Shown one piece after another: positions 1-5,759 of a stretch of DNA of 19,230 nt (positions are counted from its first letter, which is position 1; each line of letters starts with the position of its first letter). Under the pieces are notes generated by a model. That model was not told the DNA's origin and made no database searches. It saw only the letters and a list, made by a program, of their open reading frames with translations. The position numbers and the translations under genes were made by a program. Source of the stretch: JACVRM01 sp036824245 (GTDB lineage Bacteria; Actinomycetota; Thermoleophilia; Gaiellales; Gaiellaceae); contig DAITAO010000062.1 in the NCBI GenBank assembly GCA_036824245.1, forward strand, positions 1 through 19,230. Reading direction: 5' to 3'.

Positions 1-346
1 CGGACTCGAGCGCTCCCGCGCGAGCCGAATCCATCGTCGGATCGGACGCTACCGGCATCACGAAATGAGACCCCCGGCGACCCGGAAACTCATCGCAAAC
101 TGCCCTCGGCGCCGACGCCATCTGCCACCTCTGCGCGCTCAGTCCTGTCAGCCCTCAGGTCGAGAACGCCTCAGCCGAGCGCACCTGGCCGGAGCCGATT
201 CCAGAACGTCTTCCACTACTACCCCGGTCGGGTCCGGCGAGGATCGGAACGCCAGGAGGACGCCTTGCACGAGTTGCTCGGAGAGCTGCTTCACGACGCG
301 CCTCTGACGGCCTTCGTCCGGACGCTGACGCTGGCCGGCGGAATGT
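1..346. other. No supported gene; left-edge stretch downstream of the DUF899 gene
   Basis: This stretch lies beyond the stop codon of the minus-strand DUF899 gene. Several frames are open, as expected at this GC content, but none has a good start, a ribosome binding site or a family I recognise. The plus-strand frame through about 199-345 reads somewhat like protein (a leucine-rich segment near 265-340), but it has no clear start and runs antisense into the DUF899 gene. I saw no tRNA and no convincing terminator hairpin. Confidence 0.4.
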
Positions 347-1111
347 CTAGCCCTTGTCGTACTCGTCGTGGCGGCGGAACCACGGCCCGGTTTCGTTGCG
401 TCCCTTCGGCGCCCGGTCGAGCCACTGGTACATGCCCCAGAGGGCGTCCACACCTCGGGAATAGGCGGAGTAGGTGTGGTAGAGGGCGCCGTCCTCGAGT
501 GCGAATGCGCTCATCCCGGGCGTCTCACGCGTGTACGTCGCCGCGTCGGTTCCGACCATGGCCGCGAACTCGACGACGGGACCCTCGCCGGCTTCTAGGA
601 CCGGCTTCACGTCCATCGAGCGGTAGTTGTATTCGACGGTCCCCTCGCGCTGCTGCTCCTCGGTGTGGGAGGCGTTGAAGTCGTAGTTGAAGTCGCTACC
701 GAGCGAGGATGCCCAAGGGAAGCTCCACCCCATTCGGCGCTTGTAGGCCTGCAGCTTGTCGAGCGATGCCCGCGAAACGGCGGTCATGGCGACGTCGTGG
801 TTCTCGAGATGGGCGACGAAGCCGCTGAAGCCGTCCGCGATCGCCGAGCAGGCCGGGCAGCCGGCCGTGTAGTCCGGTCCAAACATGAAGTGGTAGACGA
901 GCAGCTGGGAGCGCCCCCGGAACAGGTCCGCCAGCGAGGCGCTGCCCTCCTCGGTGTCGAAGCGGTAGTCCTTATCGATCCGGACCCAGGGGAGCTGCTG
1001 CCGTTGCCGGGCGAGCTCGTCGCTGCGACGGGTCAGATCCTTCTCGGCCTCGAGTAGCTCGAGCCGCGCCGCAAGCCACTCTTCACGCGTTCCGGTCCTG
1101 TGCTGCGTCAT
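347..1111 (-). CDS. DUF899 family thioredoxin-like protein
   Basis: This 254-residue protein matches my knowledge of the DUF899 family, predicted thioredoxin-fold proteins of unknown substrate, usually cytosolic. The N-terminal helix is charged (EEWLAARLELLEAEKDLTRR), followed by family-typical segments: LPWVRIDKDYRFDT, a strand LLVYHFMFGPDY, and a CPAC motif at the position of the thioredoxin CxxC. The C-terminal half has YSAYSRGVD and LWGMYQWLDRAPKGRNE, also typical of the family. The ATG start is secure: AAGGAGGAAA lies just upstream on the minus strand (about 1116-1125), and the length is usual for the family. A remnant of a DHFR-like gene lies upstream on the same strand; in actinobacteria these two families often sit among small YCII, SRPBCC and ECF-sigma gene groups (general knowledge). 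The reaction is unknown; a thiol-disulfide role is inferred from the fold and CPAC. Confidence 0.9.
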   Translation of the reverse strand: MTQHRTGTREEWLAARLELLEAEKDLTRRSDELARQRQQLPWVRIDKDYRFDTEEGSASLADLFRGRSQLLVYHFMFGPDYTAGCPACSAIADGFSGFVAHLENHDVAMTAVSRASLDKLQAYKRRMGWSFPWASSLGSDFNYDFNASHTEEQQREGTVEYNYRSMDVKPVLEAGEGPVVEFAAMVGTDAATYTRETPGMSAFALEDGALYHTYSAYSRGVDALWGMYQWLDRAPKGRNETGPWFRRHDEYDKG

Positions 1112-1177
1112 CGCGTTTCCTCCTTCTCGCCGCTACGAACGGGACTATTCGCAGGCCGCGACCTGCTACCGAACCAG

Positions 1178-1417
1178 CTAGAGCTCGATTTCGCCGAACT
1201 CGGGGCGGCCGGTCGGCCGGTACATGTAGATGGCCACGCCCGAGCCGGTGGTGCGCGAGTCCACCAGGGTGAGGCCCGTGGCCACGCCCCGCTCTGGGAA
1301 GAGGCGGCGCCCCTCGCCGACGACGACTGGGAAGACCAGCAGCCGGTACTCATCCACCAGGTCGTGCTCGTGCAGCGTGCGCACCAGCCCGCCGCTGCCG
1401 CGAGCGGGAGGTGGGAG
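1178..1417 (-). pseudogene. C-terminal fragment of a RibD-C/dihydrofolate-reductase-like protein
   Basis: Only the last third of this family is present. The reading runs GSGGLVRTLHEHDLVDEYR, then LLVFPVVVGEGRRLFP, and ends ...YRPTGRPEFGEIEL before a TAG. Family members of the YyaP/YwjB type are about 180-200 residues; here homology starts abruptly near position 1403, preceded by only a few unrelated codons and the tctA stop codon. The NADPH-binding N-terminal part is missing, so catalysis is not expected. The C-terminus is intact, so the left part of the gene was kept and the 5' part was replaced by tctA sequence. The fragment is in the same frame as tctA and directly follows its TGA. A GTG at 1384 could start a 68-residue peptide, but I see no ribosome binding site for it. 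Family call fairly sure; expression doubtful. Confidence 0.75.
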
Positions 1418-2929
1418 TCATCGGCTGAGCCCCGACGGCTCCGCCGCCCCGAGCTCGCGCTTCGCCCGGATCGCGGGCAGGAAGGCGACCAGCACGGCGA
1501 GAGCCGCCCCTATCAGCAGCGCGAGCGAGATCGGGCGGGTGAAGAAGATGGACGGGTCGCCCCGAGAGATGATCATCGAGCGGCGGAGGTGTTCCTCGAG
1601 CAGCGGTCCCAGCACGAATCCGAGGAGCAGCGGCGCCGGCTCGCACCCGAGCTTGAACAGGAAGTAGCCCACGAGGCCGAAGAACACGATCGCGTAGACG
1701 TCGTACGGGTTGAGGCTGAGCGAGAAGGTCCCGATGCAGGCGAAGGCGATGATCGTCGGGAAGAGGACGCGATGCGGGACCTGCAGCACCTTCACCCAGA
1801 TCCCGATCAGCGGCACGTTGAGCAGGACGAGGAACAGGTTGCCGACCCACATCGAGACGATCAAGCCCCAGAAGAGCGCCGGCTCCTCGACGAGGACGTT
1901 CGGCCCCGGCGTGATCCCGTGGATGATGAACGCGCCGAGCATGAGCGCCATGACCGGGTGCGCCGGCAGGCCCAGCGTCAGCAGCGGGATGAACGACGTC
2001 TGTGCGGCCGCATTATTGGCCGCCTCCGGACCGGCAACGCCTTCGATCGCGCCGTCGCCGAAGGTCTGAGGTCGCTTCGAGACGCGCTTCTCGAGCGAGT
2101 AGGAACCGAACGACGCCAGCACGTGTCCGGCGCCGGGAAGGACGCCCAGCGCGGAGCCGAGCGCGGTGCCGCGAAGGATCGGAGCCGTGACCGTGCGCAG
2201 GTCGTCGCGAGTCGGCCACAGGCTCTTGATCGCCATGACGGTCCGCGGCTTCTCGCCCTCCAGGTTGCGGAGGATCTCGGCGACGCCGAACATGCCGACG
2301 GCGACCGAGACGAAGTTGATCCCGTCGTAGAGCTCGCGCACCCCGAACGTGAAGCGCGGCGTGCCGGTGTAGATGTCCTGTCCGACCGTCCCCAGCAGGA
2401 CGCCGAGGGCGATCATCGCGAGGGCCTTGAGGATCGAGCCCTGGGCGAGCGCGATCGAGGCGATCAGCCCGAGCAAGACGAGTGAGAAGTACTCCGGAGG
2501 GCCGAACTCGAGTGCGACCCGCGCGAGCGGCGGCCCGAACAGGACCAGCACCGTCGTGCCGACGGTGCCGGCGACGAACGAGCCGATCGCCGCCGTGGCG
2601 AGCGCCGGGCCCGCCCGCCCTTGACGGGCCATTGCGTGGCCGTCGATCGCGGTCACCGCCGACGAGGACTCGCCGGGAAGGTTGACGAGGATCGCAGTGG
2701 TGGAGCCGCCGTACTGGGCGCCGTAGTAGATGCCGGCGAGCATGATCAGCGCCGTGACCGGCTCGAAGTTGAACGTGACCGGTAGGAGCAGCGCGATCGT
2801 CGCGGTCGGACCGATGCCGGGGAGGACGCCGACCAGCGTCCCGAGCAGCACGCCGACGAAGCAGAAGAAGAGGTTCTCCGGGCGGAGTGCGGTGTTGATG
2901 CCGAGGCCGAGGTCGGCAACGAGCTCCAT
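1418..2929 (-). CDS. tctA: Tripartite tricarboxylate transporter large membrane subunit TctA
   Basis: TctA is the large permease subunit of tripartite tricarboxylate transporters, which import carboxylates such as citrate, driven by an ion gradient and fed by the periplasmic protein TctC. The 503 residues are mostly hydrophobic, with about 10-12 likely membrane segments. Family signatures are visible: VLPGIGP at residues 35-41, the following IYYGAQYGGSTTAILVNLPG stretch, and a second related motif, LGLPAHPVMALML, in the second half. Length is normal for the family (about 500). It is the last gene of tctC-tctB-tctA, nine bases after the tctB stop codon, with a weak ribosome binding site consistent with translational coupling. 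The C-terminus ends in a charged tail (RAKRELGAAEPSGLSR) and the DHFR-like fragment follows in the same frame. The substrate cannot be read from the sequence. Confidence 0.95.
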   Translation of the reverse strand: MELVADLGLGINTALRPENLFFCFVGVLLGTLVGVLPGIGPTATIALLLPVTFNFEPVTALIMLAGIYYGAQYGGSTTAILVNLPGESSSAVTAIDGHAMARQGRAGPALATAAIGSFVAGTVGTTVLVLFGPPLARVALEFGPPEYFSLVLLGLIASIALAQGSILKALAMIALGVLLGTVGQDIYTGTPRFTFGVRELYDGINFVSVAVGMFGVAEILRNLEGEKPRTVMAIKSLWPTRDDLRTVTAPILRGTALGSALGVLPGAGHVLASFGSYSLEKRVSKRPQTFGDGAIEGVAGPEAANNAAAQTSFIPLLTLGLPAHPVMALMLGAFIIHGITPGPNVLVEEPALFWGLIVSMWVGNLFLVLLNVPLIGIWVKVLQVPHRVLFPTIIAFACIGTFSLSLNPYDVYAIVFFGLVGYFLFKLGCEPAPLLLGFVLGPLLEEHLRRSMIISRGDPSIFFTRPISLALLIGAALAVLVAFLPAIRAKRELGAAEPSGLSR

Positions 2930-2938
2930 CGGGCCGTG

Positions 2939-3406
2939 CTACCCCGGAATCCAGTCGCCGAAGACGGGTAGGGCCAGCTGGAGTGCCCATACGAAGATGA
3001 CGACCGACGCGGCCGTCAGCCCCAGCGCGATGACGACGGGCGCCACGACCCCGGGACGGCGTCCCGCGAACCCGGCAATGAGGGCGGTCACGAAGACGGA
3101 CGGGACGACCCCGAGCCCCCTGATCGTCGCCCCGAAGAAGACGAACGCTGCGGCGATCACGAGGGCGGCCTTCCACGGGATCGGCCCGATGTCGGCTTCT
3201 TCTCCGACGACGGACCCCTTGACGACGATGAGAACGCCGAGCAGGACGAGCAGGCAGCCAAGTACGAGCGGGAAGTAGCCCGGGCCCATGCGGAGCGCCG
3301 TCCCGATCTCGTATGTCGCTGCGCCTACGGCAAAGGCGAGCCCGAACCCGATGAAGACGAGGCCGGCGAGCTGGTCCTTGATCGCTCTTTGCATTCTCCA
3401 GCGCAC
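2939..3406 (-). CDS. tctB: Tripartite tricarboxylate transporter small membrane subunit TctB
   Basis: TctB is the small, poorly conserved four-helix membrane subunit that works with TctA. The 155 residues show four hydrophobic segments: LAGLVFIGFGLAFAVGAA near the N-terminus, FPLVLGCLLVLLGVLIVV, ALVIAAAFVFFGATI, and a C-terminal pair around FVTALIAGF and VVIFVWALQLALPVFG. The MGPGYFP motif after the first helix is typical of TctB. Start choice is uncertain: GTG at 3406 gives the longest protein, while ATG at 3394 (MQRAIKDQLAG) has GGAGA directly before it, at very short spacing. The gene lies 28 bases after tctC and nine bases before tctA, so the three are almost surely one transcript. Confidence 0.9.
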   Translation of the reverse strand: MRWRMQRAIKDQLAGLVFIGFGLAFAVGAATYEIGTALRMGPGYFPLVLGCLLVLLGVLIVVKGSVVGEEADIGPIPWKAALVIAAAFVFFGATIRGLGVVPSVFVTALIAGFAGRRPGVVAPVVIALGLTAASVVIFVWALQLALPVFGDWIPG

Positions 3407-3434
3407 CGCGAGCCGTCCCGCCGGCGTGCTTTGC

Positions 3435-4424
3435 TCACGACTCGCTCACACCGGCCTTCTCGATGATCGGCTTCCACTCGTCGATCTGCGACTGCAGCTT
3501 CTGGCGGTGCGCCTCCGGCGTTGCCTGATCGTCCGACACCGGCGCGGTGCCGAGGTCTCCGAGCCGCTTCGTCACGTTCGCGTCCTGCAACGCGACCTTG
3601 AGCGCGTCCGTGAGCGCCTCGACCACGTCGTCGGGCGTCTCCGCCGGCACATACAAGCCGTGCCACACCGTCACCTCCACGTCCGGCAGGCCGCCCTCGG
3701 CGGTCGTCGGCAGATCGGGAAGCGTCTCGATGCGCTCCGGTGTCGTCACCGCGTAGGCCTTGACCTCCTTGGCCTTGATCTGGCCGGTCGTGTTGGTGGT
3801 CTGGTCGCACATGAAGTCGACCTGGCCGCCGACGAGGTCGGTGAGCGCCGGCTCGGTCCCGTCGTAGGGGACCTCCGTCAGCTTGACGCCGACGGCGCTC
3901 TGGAAGAGCAGTCCGCAGAGATGTGAGGCTGCGCCGATCCCGGCATGCGCGTACTTCACGTCCTCGCCGTTCTCCTTCGCATAGGCGACGAGTTCCTCGA
4001 GCGTGTTCGGCTCGAGGTTCTTGCGCCCGATGATCGTCATCGGCACCTCGGTGACGAGACCGACCGTCTTGAAGTCCTCGAGCGGGTCGTAGGGGAGGTC
4101 GGCGTAGAGCGTCGGCGCGGTCGACATTCCGATGTGGTGCATCAGGATCGTGTAGCCGTCCGGCTGGTCGTTCGCGACCTGGCCCGCGGCCACGGTGCCG
4201 CCGGCCCCCTCGACGTTCTGCACGACGATCCGCTGGCCGAGCTCCTCGCCCATAGGCCTGGTGATCAAGCGGGTGACCGTGTCGGTCGGACCGCCCGCCG
4301 AGAACGGCACGACGACAGTGATCTCGCGGTCGGGATAGTCGCCGCCGTCCGACCCGCCACACGCCCCGGCCAGCAACGCCAGCGCGAGCGCGGCCCCAAG
4401 CTTCAGACGCCGGCGTGCCACCAT
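3435..4424 (-). CDS. tctC: Tripartite tricarboxylate transporter solute-binding lipoprotein TctC (Bug family)
   Basis: TctC/Bug proteins capture carboxylates outside the membrane and deliver them to TctAB. The N-terminus is a lipoprotein signal: RRRLK, a hydrophobic stretch, then a lipobox LAGAC with Cys at residue 22, followed by a GGSDGGD linker. The mature part begins PDREITVVVPFSAGGPTDTV, the usual Bug opening with its substrate-contact loop. Further family segments are VVQNVEGAGGTVAA, YAHAGIGAASHLCG, EVPYDGTEPALTDLVGGQVDF and the C-terminal EWKPIIEKAG. From ATG 4424 the protein has 329 residues, normal for the family. A longer start at 4469 would add 15 residues before the signal peptide; I prefer 4424 because the positively charged n-region then sits at the N-terminus. 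Neither start has a strong ribosome binding site. I see no TctD/TctE-type two-component regulator nearby. Confidence 0.93.
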   Translation of the reverse strand: MVARRRLKLGAALALALLAGACGGSDGGDYPDREITVVVPFSAGGPTDTVTRLITRPMGEELGQRIVVQNVEGAGGTVAAGQVANDQPDGYTILMHHIGMSTAPTLYADLPYDPLEDFKTVGLVTEVPMTIIGRKNLEPNTLEELVAYAKENGEDVKYAHAGIGAASHLCGLLFQSAVGVKLTEVPYDGTEPALTDLVGGQVDFMCDQTTNTTGQIKAKEVKAYAVTTPERIETLPDLPTTAEGGLPDVEVTVWHGLYVPAETPDDVVEALTDALKVALQDANVTKRLGDLGTAPVSDDQATPEAHRQKLQSQIDEWKPIIEKAGVSES

Positions 4425-4553
4425 GGCAAGTCGCTTCGACACGGGCTCCAACGGTTGCGCAACCCCCATGACCCCGGGTAGCGTGGAATTGGTCGCGGCA
4501 CACTACCACCGGCTTGATCCATGTGTTGGCAAATCGGGATCGGTCGGTGCGTT

Positions 4554-5198
4554 CTACGGATCCGGTTGCAGCTCGGCAACGATGCTCTCGAGGCTTGCGA
4601 CGCCCCGAACGGCGCTCGAGCGAGGCTGCTCGTCGGGGCGGCGCGTGACGAGCACGGCCTCGAGGCCGGCCGCGCGCGCGCCGTCGGCGTCGTAGGCCGA
4701 TCCGGCGACGAAGAGGGTCGACCCGGGGGAAGACGGGAGCCGCTTGCAGGCTTCGCGGTAGATCCGGGCGTCGGGCTTGTACCACCCTGCCTCCTCGGCC
4801 GACAGGACGAACCGGGGGGCCAGTCGCGACCGCGCCGCCGCGACCCGCGCCAGCGCCTGCGAGCAGTTAGTGACGAAGGCATAGGGAAGCGCCAAGCGCG
4901 AGAGCGCGGCGCTGTCGGGCCACGGCTCCATCTCTCGCCAGCGCTCGAAGAGCTCGGAGGCCGCATCTCGGGGCAGGCCGACGTCGGCCGTTCCGGCGGC
5001 CACCTGTTCCTCGTACGGCACGTACGCCCGAGATGCGGCCATTCGCCTCGTCACGGCGTCCCGCCAGGCCAGCCCGTGCTGCGGACCGCCGGCCGCCGCC
5101 GCCCAGATCGCAACCGAGTTCATCACGGCCATCAGCAGGTCGAGCAGGACCGCCTGCGCGCGCGGTGGCACGTGCGCTCCCGAGCTCGTCGCCACCAT
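4554..5198 (-). CDS. HAD-superfamily hydrolase, haloacid dehalogenase-like
   Basis: The 214 residues show the four HAD motifs in order. Motif I is LLDLLMAV with the presumed nucleophile Asp20; the usual DxDx(T/V) or DxYGT pattern is altered, with Met23-Ala24 where Gly-Thr are common. Motif II is FVTNCS, motif III is the lysine in GWYKPDARIYREAC, and motif IV is FVAGSAYDADGARAAG. Length and the GWYKPD and GS.YD patterns fit the type II haloacid dehalogenase-like branch, so hydrolysis of a carbon-halogen or phosphate bond through an aspartyl intermediate is likely; the substrate is unknown. The ATG start at 5198 has only a weak upstream ribosome binding site. The gene lies 84-129 bases upstream of tctC on the same strand and could share a transcript with the transporter, but the gap leaves room for a separate promoter. 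Confidence 0.82.
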   Translation of the reverse strand: MVATSSGAHVPPRAQAVLLDLLMAVMNSVAIWAAAAGGPQHGLAWRDAVTRRMAASRAYVPYEEQVAAGTADVGLPRDAASELFERWREMEPWPDSAALSRLALPYAFVTNCSQALARVAAARSRLAPRFVLSAEEAGWYKPDARIYREACKRLPSSPGSTLFVAGSAYDADGARAAGLEAVLVTRRPDEQPRSSAVRGVASLESIVAELQPDP

Positions 5199-5759
5199 GC
5201 GCCGCTACCCAGAAGCGCCGACAAGACTCGGTTGGTGACGGTCACGAGGGTCGTGTTGCACGCGCGAGACGTGCGCCTGCTTAGGCGCTCCCTTCTGTGT
5301 TACAGGTGAGCCGACGCGTCGACGACGCGACGTCCACCAAACGTCCACCGCGCAGCGCGAAGGTAACCCCTCGCCGGCTTCAAGCCCTGCGCCGCTTGCG
5401 ATGCTCGTCGCGTTCGCGGTCGTGGCTTCCTGACCATCATCGTCCTCTCCGATACGCCAATCGGCCCCTAGGGATGGAGCATTTGTGGAGCCTAGCGGGC
5501 GCAACCAGTGGGGACCGATGGCAAATCCTCAGAACCTAGAAATCCCTGAAACAAGCCAACCGTTGCCCCCCGTTGCGCCCAAGCAAAGAACGTGTTCCAC
5601 GCGTCGCACAACCGCGGCGTTGCCGAAATTGTCAACGCGACGACAACTTCGCGCCGCGTCCAGCATGTCCCGTTCGTCCCCGAGCGCGCGGCGCGGACCG
5701 CGATATGGTCATCGCAATGCCGATGCTCCCATCCCTCCACGCGGGCCGAGGGAGGAGCC
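5199..5759. other. 560-bp intergenic region between divergent HAD and cyclase-ATPase genes
   Basis: I see no supported gene here; open frames lack starts, ribosome binding sites and recognisable homology. It must hold the promoters of two divergent genes. Three structures are visible. First, a 9-bp direct repeat ACGTCCACC at 5330-5338 and 5341-5349. Second, a locally AT-richer patch around 5525-5560. Third, an imperfect inverted repeat at 5626-5649 (arms AAATTGTC and GACAACTT, one mismatch, 8-base centre), which could be an operator. The ribosome binding site of the cyclase gene is at 5751-5757. No tRNA or integrase remnant could be confirmed. Confidence 0.4.
5626..5649. promoter_or_regulatory. 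Imperfect inverted repeat, possible operator upstream of the cyclase-ATPase gene
   Basis: AAATTGTC (5626-5633) and GACAACTT (5642-5649) are inverted copies with one mismatch, separated by AACGCGAC. The 24-bp dyad lies 110 bases before the start of the cyclase gene, in a plausible promoter region. No regulator that would bind it is identifiable, and a dyad of this size can occur by chance. Confidence 0.25.

Noticed and set aside
65..307. Plus-strand open frame at the left edge
   Set aside because: It has no ribosome binding site, a low-complexity Arg/Pro/Ser composition typical of spurious GC-rich frames, and no recognisable family.
1100..2485. Long plus-strand frame of 461 codons opposite tctA
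   Set aside because: It is antisense to tctA and the DHFR fragment, and its composition (strings of Arg, Asp, Glu, His, Gln) is that of a shadow frame.
2013..3176. Second minus-strand frame overlapping tctA and tctB
   Set aside because: It overlaps clearly homologous tct genes in another frame and is extremely rich in Arg, without any family signature.
5205..5504. Possible integrase or small protein remnant upstream of the cyclase gene
   Set aside because: No tyrosine or serine recombinase motif and no matching attachment site or tRNA could be found.
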